From: Mucilaginibacter polytrichastri
Lineage (GTDB): Bacteria; Bacteroidota; Bacteroidia; Sphingobacteriales; Sphingobacteriaceae
Length of the DNA: 52,880 nt
Reading direction: 5' to 3'
NCBI RefSeq assembly: GCF_001911425.1
Contig: NZ_MPPL01000001.1
Coordinates: 166,414 to 219,293 of the forward strand
Shown here: piece by piece, positions 34,346-44,213 of the stretch
Layout of the letters: each line of letters begins with the position of its first letter
Numbering within the stretch: the stretch's first letter is position 1
Program-made: the position numbers and the translations under genes
Notes under the pieces: model-generated
What the model was told of the DNA's origin: nothing
The model's input: only the letters and a program-made list of their open reading frames with translations
The model's database searches: none

Positions 34346-35872
34346 ATGAAATACAAACTTATTTTCCTTTTCTCCATCTGTTCGTTTATCACTTTCGCTC
34401 AATCTTACAAACCACCGGTATTTACCGATGCCAACAGGAGTAAAAAAATTGCCGCTACCTTCGATGTGATTGACCAGCTTTATAAAGATTATGCAGCAGC
34501 TAATCATTGGCCCGGCCTGGCCTACGGTATTGTGGTAGATGGCCAATTGGTGCATACCGGTAATATCGGCTATACAGATCTAGTTAATAAAACAGCAGCG
34601 AGTTCCAAGTCGGCTTTCCGCATTGCCTCAATGACCAAGAGTTTTACGGCTATGGCGATACTAAAGCTGCGCGATGAAGGCAAGCTGAAACTGGATGACC
34701 CGGCAAGTATGTACGTGCCTGAGATGAAGAATAGTAAACTGCTGACCAAAGATGCTTCGGCAATAACCATCCGCAACCTACTGACCCACGCTGCCGGCTA
34801 CCCCGAGGACAATCCCTGGGGTGACCGCCAACTGGCCGACAGCGACGAGGAGTTGCTCAATATCTACAGAAAAGGTTTGTCGTTCTCTAATGATCCCGGC
34901 TTGGGTTACGAATACAGTAATTTGGGCTTTGCCACTTTGGGGTACATTATTAAAAAAGTATCGGGCAAAACTTATGAAGACTACATCACCGAAAATATTC
35001 TGAAGCCACTGGGCATGAACCATACTTATTGGGAGTATACAAAAGTACCTAAAGAGCAACTGGCACTTGGTTACCGCTGGCTCAATAACGAATGGGTAGA
35101 GCAGCCGTTATTGCACGATGGATCTTACGGAGCAATGGGCGGGCTGATTACTACCATCGAAGACTTTAGTAAATACATGGCCCTGCATATGGCAGCCCGG
35201 CCGCCGAGGGACGATATAGAGACAGGACCGGTTAAACGGAGTTCGATCCGCGAGATGCAGTACCCTTGGGATGTATCGGCGCTTAACCTGGCAGCTAAAC
35301 TAACTAATGGTAAACCCTGCCCAACGGTATCGGCCTATTGCTATGGCCTAAGATGGACTAAAGATTGCGATAACAGAATTTATGTTGGCCATACAGGCGG
35401 CTTGCCGGGCTTCGGGAGCCAATGGAACATATTGCCCGAGTACGGCATCGGTATTGTGTCGTTTGTTAACCTCACTTATGCTAATGCAGGCTTCCCTAAT
35501 AAACAGGCATTGGATACCTTGCTGGCCTTGTCGGGCATTCAGCCTCGTGTCTTACCAGCCTCAGCTATTTTAAATAAGCGTAAAAGCGAGTTGATTAAAC
35601 TGCTGCCTAATTGGGATAACGCCAAAGCCAGCAACATATTCGCCCAAAACTTCTGGATGGATTATTTCCCGGATAAATTGAAAGCAGAAGCGACAGAGGC
35701 CTTTGCCAAAGCCGGTAAAATAACAGGGCTGAGTGAAATAATTGCCTTAAACCAACTGCGCGGTTCTTTTATAATGCAGGGCGAAAAGGCTAATATCAAG
35801 ATCAGCTTTACATTGACACCCGAAAACCCGGCTTTGATACAGGAGTATCATTTGGAGGTGTTAGGAAATTAG
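34346..35872 (+). CDS. Class C beta-lactamase-family serine hydrolase
   Basis: This 508-residue protein begins with a signal peptide (MKYKLIFLFSICSFITFAQ). The catalytic SxxK is in FRIASMTKSFTAMA, the Tyr of Y-x-N in YEYSNLGF, and the third box is GHTGGLPGFGS. A C-terminal region of about 100 residues follows. The family includes esterases, D-aminopeptidases and penicillin-binding proteins. I chose ATG 34346; an in-frame ATG at 34169 would put 59 non-signal-like residues ahead of the signal peptide. Confidence 0.9.
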   Translation: MKYKLIFLFSICSFITFAQSYKPPVFTDANRSKKIAATFDVIDQLYKDYAAANHWPGLAYGIVVDGQLVHTGNIGYTDLVNKTAASSKSAFRIASMTKSFTAMAILKLRDEGKLKLDDPASMYVPEMKNSKLLTKDASAITIRNLLTHAAGYPEDNPWGDRQLADSDEELLNIYRKGLSFSNDPGLGYEYSNLGFATLGYIIKKVSGKTYEDYITENILKPLGMNHTYWEYTKVPKEQLALGYRWLNNEWVEQPLLHDGSYGAMGGLITTIEDFSKYMALHMAARPPRDDIETGPVKRSSIREMQYPWDVSALNLAAKLTNGKPCPTVSAYCYGLRWTKDCDNRIYVGHTGGLPGFGSQWNILPEYGIGIVSFVNLTYANAGFPNKQALDTLLALSGIQPRVLPASAILNKRKSELIKLLPNWDNAKASNIFAQNFWMDYFPDKLKAEATEAFAKAGKITGLSEIIALNQLRGSFIMQGEKANIKISFTLTPENPALIQEYHLEVLGN

Positions 35873-35885
35873 GTTTAAGCTAAAT

Positions 35886-35978
35886 GTCATCCTTATTGTT
35901 TCATGAATCCACGCGCTAAGTCTAAGATTGCACAGTAACTACCCGGTTTGTGGGGTGCCAAAACAAGTTGGTATACCT
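35886..35978. repeat. Degraded relative of the 3586-3668 repeat
   Basis: It keeps GTCATCC, TTGTTTC, GAATCCACGCGCTAAG and GTGGGGTGCCAAAACAAGTT in the same order as the element at 3586-3668, with many changes. The rest of the gap up to msrB shows no gene. Confidence 0.45.
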
Positions 35979-36107
35979 GGGCTGCATACCGTCAAAGCCA
36001 TGTAAATAATACCATACGGTACCAACCAAGCCAGCCATTATGCGTATATTTATATAACAAAATCAAATCGATGGAATCAACAATCATCGGTGAAATCAAA
36101 AGAAAAT

Positions 36108-36473
36108 ATGGAATACAACAAGCTAACACCCGAAGAAGAAAGGGTAATATTATACAAAGGTACTGAGCGCCCGTTTACCGGCGAGTTGCTCAATAATAAG
36201 GCAGAAGGCTTATATGTTTGCCGCCGTTGCGATGCTGCGCTTTACACTTCTGATACCAAATTTGAATCGTTTTGCGGTTGGCCAAGTTTCGATGACGAAA
36301 TACCCGGCGCAGTACGGAAAGAAACAGATGCCGACGGTAGCCGTACCGAAATATTATGCGCCAACTGCGGTGCACACCTCGGGCACGTATTTACCGGCGA
36401 ACGTTTTACACCTAAAAATACACGCCACTGTGTAAACTCGGTTTCGATGAAATTTGTGCCCCTGGTTAAATAA
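36108..36473 (+). CDS. msrB: Peptide-methionine (R)-S-oxide reductase
   Basis: This 121-residue enzyme reduces methionine-R-sulfoxide in proteins, using a thioredoxin-type donor. It has both zinc CxxC pairs (CRRC and CANC), the substrate pocket FCGWPSFDD, and the catalytic Cys in the end motif [11 protein letters not shown]. It lacks a signal peptide, so it acts in the cytoplasm. I chose ATG 36108 ([11 protein letters not shown]); an in-frame GTG at 36090 adds six residues. Confidence 0.95.
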   Translation: MEYNKLTPEEERVILYKGTERPFTGELLNNKAEGLYVCRRCDAALYTSDTKFESFCGWPSFDDEIPGAVRKETDADGSRTEILCANCGAHLGHVFTGERFTPKNTRHCVNSVSMKFVPLVK

Positions 36474-36649
36474 AAAAAAGTCAGGAATCGAGCGTTAAGA
36501 ATCGAGACAGGATTTGCGATATAGATTGGTGAAGTTCGCAATCACGATATTATAAAGCCTTGCTATTTCGATAGTAAGGCTTTGTTTTTATAACGTCAAT
36601 ATTCAATGCCATTTAATTTCAATAGAAAGATAAACCCTACTTTTACAAA

Positions 36650-36874
36650 ATGCAAGCCCACACCAAACACGAAATAGTTGCCTGCGAACGCTGCCGTTCG
36701 CCGTTTGAGTGCAAGGCCAACTCTTTTACCAAATGCCAGTGCATGACGGTGCAGCTTAACCTTAACGAAACCCAATACATCAGCGAACTTTATGATGGCT
36801 GCCTTTGTGCATCGTGCCTTACCGCACTGCGCAATGAGTATAGGTTGTTGATGAACCTGCCGCTTGAGCAGTAG
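36650..36874 (+). CDS. Cysteine-rich CWC family protein
   Basis: This 74-residue protein has the Cys pattern of the CWC family: ACERCRSPFEC, then KCQCM, then GCLCASCL. The family probably binds zinc through these six or more cysteines; the function is unknown. A near -7 element (TACTTTTA) lies just upstream. It stands alone between non-coding stretches. Confidence 0.8.
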   Translation: MQAHTKHEIVACERCRSPFECKANSFTKCQCMTVQLNLNETQYISELYDGCLCASCLTALRNEYRLLMNLPLEQ

Positions 36875-37312
36875 TTATGGCTGTTTGTAGCTTTTTAGGT
36901 ATTTCAGTATTATACCGTTAGGATTTCTACCGACAATCTAATGCCCTTTAACCCGCTTGTTTACAATAACTGATAACTATTAACCAATAACGAAGCCGTA
37001 TTCACCGAAAAAATAGCCCCGCTTACCTAAAAGCACTGTAATTTAAATGACTTGTGCGGCACCTTTGTAGTGTAAAACAACACACAATGTCATGAAAACA
37101 TTACTTATTACTTTCTTAGTTTATTATGTAGAACGCGCCGAAATATTTATGCATATTTTCCGCGAGTTGATGAACTAATTGAATGGAATTACCATTGGTC
37201 GATACATTTAGTTTATTTATCTATACTTTGTTGTATGCTAAAAAATATTGATGCAACTTTAGCATGGTTATTGTAATTAATTGTTTACCAAACTCGTTAC
37301 AAACTGCCGCTT
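36875..37312. other. 438-bp gap; one possible 28-codon leader ORF
   Basis: The only candidate gene is an ORF at 37092-37178 (MKTLLITFLVYYVERAEIF), 28 residues, with a hydrophobic start followed by a charged end, which could be a leader peptide, a decayed signal peptide or chance. It is preceded by CACCTTTG, near the -7 consensus. Nothing else in the gap looks coding and no structured repeat stands out. Confidence 0.3.
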
Positions 37313-37732
37313 ATGAAAAACTTTACTTATCTGTTATTATTAGTGCTGTTTTTTACCGCCTGCAAAAAGGGGGATATTAAGCCTATTGCCACAATTGCTT
37401 GTATAGACACGCTGCAGCATGATATTGTAAGTGTAAACGGCGTAACGAAATCCTTAATTAACCAGGAAATATCTTTTAATGTAAGCTGGAGGGCAACCAA
37501 CAACTGCGATAAGTTTGTGAACTTTAAGCAGGACACCAGCAATAACACAATAGCTATTAAAGCCTACGCATCGCACGATAGCTGTACGGTTTGTGCCATA
37601 AATACCAACGCACTTAAAGCTGCTACCTATAAATTTAAGGCTGCTAAAGCGGGTACCTACTACCTTAAATTCTACAAAGTAGGCACCACTCCTAATGATC
37701 TCCCTATTACCGATACTTTGTTGGTAGAATAA
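37313..37732 (+). CDS. Small lipoprotein
   Basis: This 139-residue protein has a lipoprotein signal (LLLLVLFFTAC, Cys at residue 17), so it is anchored in a membrane facing the periplasm or outside. The mature part is beta-rich and contains several cysteines (IACIDTL, NNCDKF, HDSCTVCAIN), consistent with an immunoglobulin-like domain with disulphides. The function is unknown. Two small genes of no clear relation follow. Confidence 0.75.
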   Translation: MKNFTYLLLLVLFFTACKKGDIKPIATIACIDTLQHDIVSVNGVTKSLINQEISFNVSWRATNNCDKFVNFKQDTSNNTIAIKAYASHDSCTVCAINTNALKAATYKFKAAKAGTYYLKFYKVGTTPNDLPITDTLLVE

Positions 37733-37784
37733 TAAAAAAAACAGGCATCGTAATTGTATCACTAATTTTCAAAACTAACAGTTT

Positions 37785-37997
37785 ATGAAAAAGGGAGATA
37801 CCGTACATTGGAGCTGGGGCAAAGGCGAAGCCGAGGGAAAAATTGAAAAGAAACACGAAGAGCCCGTTTCTAAGCAAATTAAAGGCACTACCGTTAAACG
37901 GAACGCCACCAAAAAAGAGCCAGCCTACGAAATTAAAACCGATGAAGGCCAAAAGGTGATCAAATCTGAAAGCGAGTTAAAAAAAGGAAAGAAATAA
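37785..37997 (+). CDS. HVA1/TUDOR-like (DUF2945) protein
   Basis: This 70-residue protein starts MKKGDTVHWSWGKGEAEGKI, the classic opening of the hypervirulence-associated TUDOR (HVA1, DUF2945) domain, and ends with a basic tail (KSESELKKGKK). The family has an SH3-like barrel of unknown role, often close to stress or DNA-related genes. The domain name does not imply virulence here. It begins 52 bases after the lipoprotein gene. Confidence 0.85.
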   Translation: MKKGDTVHWSWGKGEAEGKIEKKHEEPVSKQIKGTTVKRNATKKEPAYEIKTDEGQKVIKSESELKKGKK

Positions 37998-37998
37998 T

Positions 37999-38070
37999 GC
38001 CTCACTTAAATGCTCTCCAAAAGAGAGGACTTTAATCTTGCCACTTTTCTGGAGAGATTTGGGCTGAGGC
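37999..38070. repeat. Palindromic repeat 5' of the ABC ATPase gene
   Basis: GCCTCACTTAAATGCTCTCC at the left and TCTGGAGAGATTTGGGCTGAGGC at the right (inverted) follow the plan of the leuS element (GCCTCACCCC..., GGAGAGGG), with mutations. It is the same length class (72 bp against 90 bp) and lies before the ABC ATPase. Confidence 0.55.
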
Positions 38071-38151
38071 TTTATGCCGTTTACCGCTTTTTAACCTCCG
38101 TTCGCCGAAAAAGTGTATGGTTTTTTGCTGCCAGAAACTTACATTAGAGGT

Positions 38152-38916
38152 ATGGTAAAAACCCCTATTATAACCGTTAAAAATCTGGTAAAGCAGTATG
38201 ATGACTTTACAGCGGTTAAAGACATTAGCTTTGAGGTTTTTGAAGGTGAAATATTTGGTTTGCTGGGCCCAAATGGTGCCGGTAAAACTACCACGCTGGA
38301 AATTATTGAAACCCTTAGAAACAAAACCTCGGGCGAGGTTATAGTTGATGGCTTTAATGTAGATACTGATGCCGGCAGTATTAAAAAGCGTATTGGCGTG
38401 CAGCTACAGGCCGCAGGTTATTACCCCAACCTAAACCTGGCCGAGCTGATTACCCTATTCTCGGGTTTATACGGCATTAAAGTAAGCCCCATGGCCATGT
38501 TGGAAAAGGTTAACCTTACTGATAAAGCGAAGGCAAAATATAAAGACCTCTCGGGCGGGCAAAAGCAGCGCTTTTCTATCGCTACCACATTGATCAATAA
38601 TCCGCGTGTGGTTTTTCTGGACGAGCCAACTACCGGCCTCGATCCGCAGGCACGCCGTAACCTTTGGGAGTTGATTAAAGAAATTCAAAAAGCCGGAACC
38701 ACTGTAGTAATTACCACCCATTATATGGACGAAGCCGAAGTACTTTGCGACCGTGTTGCTTTTGTAGACGGCGGTCACATTATCGGTATCGACACCCCCG
38801 ACCATTTTATCGATACCCTGGTTGCCTCGGGCTTCGAGCGTAAAAAAGAAGTTAAGCAAGCCAACCTCGAAGATGTGTTTATTAATTTAACAGGCAAGGA
38901 GTGGAGAGAGGGCTAA
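38152..38916 (+). CDS. ABC transporter ATP-binding protein
   Basis: This 254-residue ATPase of the DrrA/NodI class powers export by the following permease. It has Walker A (GPNGAGKTTT), the ABC signature (LSGGQKQRFS), Walker B (VVFLDEPTTGLDP) and the H-loop (TTHYMDEAE). I chose ATG 38152 (MVKTPIITVKNL); an in-frame ATG at 38113 lies in the flanking non-coding sequence. It is bounded on both sides by palindromic repeats. Confidence 0.93.
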   Translation: MVKTPIITVKNLVKQYDDFTAVKDISFEVFEGEIFGLLGPNGAGKTTTLEIIETLRNKTSGEVIVDGFNVDTDAGSIKKRIGVQLQAAGYYPNLNLAELITLFSGLYGIKVSPMAMLEKVNLTDKAKAKYKDLSGGQKQRFSIATTLINNPRVVFLDEPTTGLDPQARRNLWELIKEIQKAGTTVVITTHYMDEAEVLCDRVAFVDGGHIIGIDTPDHFIDTLVASGFERKKEVKQANLEDVFINLTGKEWREG

Positions 38917-38920
38917 TGAA

Positions 38921-39019
38921 CCTTACCCAATCCTCCCCAAAGGAGAGGGCTCTTGATTTTTTCAATTACACATAAAAAAGATTCCTTATTACTCCCTTTC
39001 TTGTGGAGAGGGTTAAGCT
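38921..39019. repeat. Palindromic repeat between ABC ATPase and permease genes
   Basis: Left CCTTACCCAATCCTCCCC with AAAGGAGAGGG, and right GGAGAGGGTTAAGC (inverted), follow the leuS element plan in degenerate form, around an AT-rich centre. It separates two genes that would otherwise be tightly linked. Confidence 0.55.
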
Positions 39020-39034
39020 AAAACCAATCACAAA

Positions 39035-40129
39035 ATGAAATCATATAGCAACCTAAACGCAACCCTGGCCATTGCCAAAGCTAGTTTAGTATCCATATTA
39101 CGCAGCCCGTCGGCGGTTGTATTTACGCTGGCTTTTCCGTTAATATTTATCGTGGTGTTTGCCAATGTGGGCGGCGGCGGTTTAAAGGTAGATGTTGGGG
39201 TAGCCAAAACATCTGATACCAGTAACGCCATTTACCAGGTGCTTAAAAAGGTAAGCGTGGTAAATTTTGTAACCAAATCATCAACTGCAGAAATGCAAAA
39301 GAACCTGGAGAAGGGTACACTGGATGCTATTATCGAAATTAAAAAGAATAATCATCTGCCGCCGTTCACCATCAATGTAAAGTATACCAAGGCATCGCAG
39401 GATAAAGGCAACATTCTGCGCTCTTTACTTAACAGCATCTTATACAAAGCAAATACCGCTGCCAGCCAGGCGCCGCCACCCGTTGCCGAACTTCACGAAG
39501 CAACTGTTAGTGGCCGCGAGTACAAATACATCGACTTTATATTGCCGGGCCAGTTGGGCTTCTCTTTATTAAGCACAGGTGTTTTCGGTACGGCATTCGT
39601 TTTTTTGAGCCTGCGCCAAACGCTGGTAATTAAGCGCTTTTTTGCCACACCGGTTAAACGCTACAGCATTGTTTTGGGCGAAATGCTGGCCCGGATAGTT
39701 TTTGCGTTGATGGGTGCCATATGTATTATCCTGATCGGGCATTTCGCCTTCGGCTTTACGCTGATACATGGCTGGGTAACGGTTGTAAATATGCTGGTAC
39801 TGGCTATTGCGGGGCTCATTGTATTTATGGGTTTCGGCTTTACGGTATCTGGCATTGCCAAGAATGAGAGTACGGTGCCGCCGCTATCCAACTTAATTAC
39901 GCTGCCCCAGTTCTTATTGTCGGGTACGTTTTTTTCTACCAGTGCATTCCCAAAATGGATGCAGCCTATAAGCAATGCACTGCCTTTAACACACTTAAAC
40001 AATGCCATGCGTAAGGTAGCATTTGAAGGAGCAGGCCTTGGTGATGTAACGCATCAATTGCTGATATTAGGTATATGGGGTATAATTATTTATGCCATTG
40101 CCATTAAAACTTTTAATTGGGAAGCGTAA
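39035..40129 (+). CDS. ABC-2 type permease
   Basis: This 364-residue inner-membrane protein has one N-terminal membrane span (FTLAFPLIFIVVFANVGG), a large periplasmic loop (about residues 50-165), and five or six C-terminal spans, the layout of ABC-2 type permeases with YhfK/DrrB-like order. It pairs with the ATPase upstream. The substrate, whether a lipid, polyketide, peptide or drug, cannot be deduced. Confidence 0.9.
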   Translation: MKSYSNLNATLAIAKASLVSILRSPSAVVFTLAFPLIFIVVFANVGGGGLKVDVGVAKTSDTSNAIYQVLKKVSVVNFVTKSSTAEMQKNLEKGTLDAIIEIKKNNHLPPFTINVKYTKASQDKGNILRSLLNSILYKANTAASQAPPPVAELHEATVSGREYKYIDFILPGQLGFSLLSTGVFGTAFVFLSLRQTLVIKRFFATPVKRYSIVLGEMLARIVFALMGAICIILIGHFAFGFTLIHGWVTVVNMLVLAIAGLIVFMGFGFTVSGIAKNESTVPPLSNLITLPQFLLSGTFFSTSAFPKWMQPISNALPLTHLNNAMRKVAFEGAGLGDVTHQLLILGIWGIIIYAIAIKTFNWEA

Positions 40130-40136
40130 TTTAGTA

Positions 40137-40167
40137 TTTCTTAATTGTAACGTTGTTGTTATATTTG
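40137..40167 (+). promoter_or_regulatory. Promoter of the DUF2490 gene
   Basis: TATATTTG (40160-40167) matches the -7 consensus; TTTC at 40137-40140, 19 bases upstream, is one base from the -33 consensus TTTG. Confidence 0.55.
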
Positions 40168-40202
40168 CGGCTTTGTTAATATTAAATTAACATACGCCGA
40201 AG

Positions 40203-40934
40203 ATGTTTTTTAGAAGTATAGCCCTAATTATAGTTCTTTTTATCAGTGCTGATAAGTGCCTGGCCCAGTCGTTCGACAAAACAGGCAGTTGGGGATTAGT
40301 CACTGTAGTTTTGCCCGGTAGTGTCGACCATCGCTGGGGCGGTTATACCGAGTTACAAACCCGTACCAATGATTTGTTGTATAAAAACTTTTACTACTAT
40401 GAAGTTAAGGGTGGGGTAAGCTATAATTTCACCAACAATTTTGCTGCCCTATTAGGTACGGGCCATTATACCACCTATAATTACCGCGATGTAGATACCG
40501 GGCCAACCGTTAAAGAAAACCGCTTATGGGAGCAATTTACCCTGCTGGAATACTTCGATCGCATAAAAATAGAGAACAGGGTGCGCATTGAGCAGCGGTG
40601 GCTGAATGGCGATTACCGTAATCGTTTCCGCTACAGATTAAATTTTATAGTGCCTTTTAATCACCCCAAAATACAACAGGGTACTGTGTTTGCATCTGTT
40701 TTTGATGAGATGTTTTTCAATAACAAAGCCCCAAATTTCGAGCGCAACCGTGTTGCTGCAACCCTGGGATACCAGTTTACCAAAGCCATTAGTTTACAGG
40801 CCGGGTGGATAAACCAATACAATAAGCTGCCGGCATCAACCAATGAAAAAGACAATATGATGATGGTTTTTATCTACAATATTCAGCGTAAAAAAGGGCC
40901 GCAGCACGAGCAATTACCCACCACTAAAGATTAA
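40203..40934 (+). CDS. DUF2490 domain outer-membrane protein
   Basis: This 243-residue protein has a signal peptide (IALIIVLFISADKCLAQ) and a barrel-like body with many aromatic strands (YEVKGGVSYNFTNNFAALLG; RIKIENRVRIEQRW; GYQFTKAISLQAGWINQYN), fitting DUF2490. The function is unknown; a small barrel in the outer membrane is likely. It has its own promoter. Enolase follows at a distance of about 140 bases. Confidence 0.85.
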   Translation: MFFRSIALIIVLFISADKCLAQSFDKTGSWGLVTVVLPGSVDHRWGGYTELQTRTNDLLYKNFYYYEVKGGVSYNFTNNFAALLGTGHYTTYNYRDVDTGPTVKENRLWEQFTLLEYFDRIKIENRVRIEQRWLNGDYRNRFRYRLNFIVPFNHPKIQQGTVFASVFDEMFFNNKAPNFERNRVAATLGYQFTKAISLQAGWINQYNKLPASTNEKDNMMMVFIYNIQRKKGPQHEQLPTTKD

Positions 40935-41070
40935 ATTTATAGTTAAGTAAACCAATTCTATATAATTGGTGTTTTTAACTTAACCTAATTTTAACCTTTT
41001 CAATTTAACTTTTTGATTTATCTTAGCGCGAATTATTGTATTGTATACACTTACCATAAAAAAGTAATAA

Positions 41071-42369
<1,299 letters not shown>

Positions 42370-42432
42370 TTGAAGTTGAAAAGTTAACCGGTTTATTATT
42401 TGATCGGTTTGCTTAAGCATATTTAAAAAAGG

Positions 42433-42456
42433 AGCCGGCTTTGTGCCGGCTTTTTT
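42433..42456 (+). terminator. Enolase terminator
   Basis: AGCCGGC and GCCGGCT form a 7-base-pair stem around TTTGT, followed by TTTTTT (42451-42456). Confidence 0.8.
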
Positions 42457-42624
42457 GTTGGTTAAATTTTGGCCTTAGTACTGGTTTGGTAAAAATGCCT
42501 CGATAAATGTATTCATTCCAAATCCATAATTGCCCGGTTCAAAAAAAAACCAGGTATATGTGTCGGAGAAGAATAGCATTTCATCTCATTAATAGGTCGC
42601 TTCATGGGCTGGAAAGATATATTT

Positions 42625-42658
42625 TATAATATTGGTTGATATATCAACCAATATTATA
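42625..42658. promoter_or_regulatory. Perfect 34-bp palindrome, MarR operator
   Basis: A perfect palindrome with no spacer; each half reads inwards through ATTGGTTGATA, giving TTGATATATCAA at the centre, a MarR-family-like core. It covers the promoter and touches the -7 element, so binding would block transcription. The MarR gene begins 11 bases after it. Confidence 0.8.
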
Positions 42659-42664
42659 TCTTTG
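42657..42664 (+). promoter_or_regulatory. -7 promoter element of the MarR gene
   Basis: TATCTTTG matches TAnnTTTG exactly and overlaps the operator by two bases. It ends 4 bases before the ATG at 42669, implying a leaderless or nearly leaderless transcript. Confidence 0.65.
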
Positions 42665-42668
42665 TACC

Positions 42669-43118
42669 ATGAGTCATAAAATTGATCATCCTATCCCGCC
42701 CTCAATGGTGGCACAAATAGGCTCCCTTTATCATAGGATATATAGAGAATGTGATAAAATTTTTCGGGAGCACAACTTTCCACTACAAATGGATCAGATC
42801 CCCATTGTTTTGAGTTTATATTACTCAGGCGGGTCCTCTCAAAAAACTATCGGTACAAATGTGGGGCGTGATAAAGCATCAATTAACAGAACAATATCAG
42901 TTTTGCTTAAACAGGGCTTTGTAAATGTAATTCAGGATAACATTGACAAGCGGAAAACCTATGTAGAATTAACAGCGAGCGGCGAAAAACTGGCAAAGCA
43001 GGCCGATGCTATTCTTGTGAAATTTGATTTCACCTTGTCATCCGAACTAACAGCAGAGGAAAGAAAAGACTTTGATAAAACAATACTGAAATTAATCGGG
43101 GTGGTTACTCCACTTTAA
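42669..43118 (+). CDS. MarR family transcriptional regulator
   Basis: This 149-residue protein has the winged-helix layout of MarR repressors: an N-terminal dimerisation helix (MVAQIGSLYHRIYREC), helix-turn-helix GTNVGRDKASINRTISVLLKQGF, and a wing with the typical Asp-Arg-like stretch NIDKRKTYVELTASGEKLA. MarR proteins usually repress their own operon and release DNA on binding a small aromatic or stress ligand. The palindrome upstream is its likely site, and the barrel gene downstream is the likely target. I chose ATG 42669. Confidence 0.9.
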   Translation: MSHKIDHPIPPSMVAQIGSLYHRIYRECDKIFREHNFPLQMDQIPIVLSLYYSGGSSQKTIGTNVGRDKASINRTISVLLKQGFVNVIQDNIDKRKTYVELTASGEKLAKQADAILVKFDFTLSSELTAEERKDFDKTILKLIGVVTPL

Positions 43119-43150
43119 CAAACCAACATTAGTCTATAAAACTTAACACA

Positions 43151-44077
43151 ATGAAAAACAGGTTGTTTCTGGTGTGTATGCTATTGCCTGTACTTGGCTA
43201 TTGCCAAGGTGTTGACAGTAGTGGCTTGCACAAAAAATTGGCTACTACAGCGCCTTTTTTAGGCGGTGTTGCTGTAAATAATATTGTATCGCCGGTTAGT
43301 GCCAACGGTAATACTTTTACTATGCAACAACCAATAGTAGATCTGGGCTTCCCTGTATACAAGGATTTTTCGGCAGCTCATTCTTTTTTAATAAAAACAG
43401 GCATCCGTTACCAGGGTCTATTTCTTTCAGGTGAACAAAATATAAGCAGCAACGAATTTAATTCGATCACTGTTCCCTTATTAATAAATTATTCGCTTTC
43501 GCAGACTACCAGTATTTCTTTTGTAGGTCTGGCAACCTTGGGTTCCGATATTAAAGGTCGTATCGGTGCAGCGGATATTCTTTATACTGCCGGTGTGCGG
43601 TTGGGGTTTCGCCCCGGCAAATCATTTCGGTATGGTATCACGCTCGCTTACAGCAGTAATTACTCCGGTAAGTTTCTGTTACCTATACCTGACATTGACT
43701 GGACGATCAACAAAAAATGGAGCTTCACGGGTGTAATACCAGCCAGAGCTTCTTTAAAATACAAGCTATCTGAATTGCATTCGCTGGGTATTACAGCATC
43801 ATTCAGTGGCAGTATGTACCGCCTTGATGGAGGTACGAAAGAGCAATATATACATTTACAGCAAAGTAGCGCGGGACTCATTTATGACCTTAAACTTAAT
43901 CGGCGCTGGAAACTGAACCTTATTGCAGGCCATACTCTTTCGCAAAGACTGGAAACATTTAATATGGATCAAAGAGTGCCATTTGATGGTTTTGGCAAGC
44001 TCAACGATAGGATTGCCAATATATCTTATCGTCAAAACTCATTTATATTTCAGGCTGGGCTTAGTTATGAGTTTTAA
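43151..44077 (+). CDS. DUF6268 family outer-membrane barrel protein
   Basis: This 308-residue protein has a signal peptide (LFLVCMLLPVLGYCQ) and ends with an aromatic-terminated strand (QAGLSYEF), as outer-membrane barrels do. It fits the DUF6268 family. It lies 32 bases after the MarR gene in an apparent two-gene operon. The likely logic is that MarR represses an outer-membrane channel or exit pore until a ligand appears. This pairing is inferred from position. Confidence 0.8.
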   Translation: MKNRLFLVCMLLPVLGYCQGVDSSGLHKKLATTAPFLGGVAVNNIVSPVSANGNTFTMQQPIVDLGFPVYKDFSAAHSFLIKTGIRYQGLFLSGEQNISSNEFNSITVPLLINYSLSQTTSISFVGLATLGSDIKGRIGAADILYTAGVRLGFRPGKSFRYGITLAYSSNYSGKFLLPIPDIDWTINKKWSFTGVIPARASLKYKLSELHSLGITASFSGSMYRLDGGTKEQYIHLQQSSAGLIYDLKLNRRWKLNLIAGHTLSQRLETFNMDQRVPFDGFGKLNDRIANISYRQNSFIFQAGLSYEF

Positions 44078-44134
44078 ATTATCCCAATAAGTTCGCCGGT
44101 TTTTTTGTGACATGGCGCTTGCAAAAGAAATGCT

Positions 44135-44142
44135 TATCTTTG
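44135..44142 (+). promoter_or_regulatory. -7 promoter element of the helicase gene
   Basis: TATCTTTG matches TAnnTTTG exactly, 71 bases before the ATG, leaving a long leader as often seen in cold-regulated RNA helicase genes. Confidence 0.55.
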
Positions 44143-44213
44143 CGGCATAATCTGGCATCTTTAAAAGTAAATATACTCCCCATTTAGCCAGATACTTACT
44201 TTAAAAAGAATAC

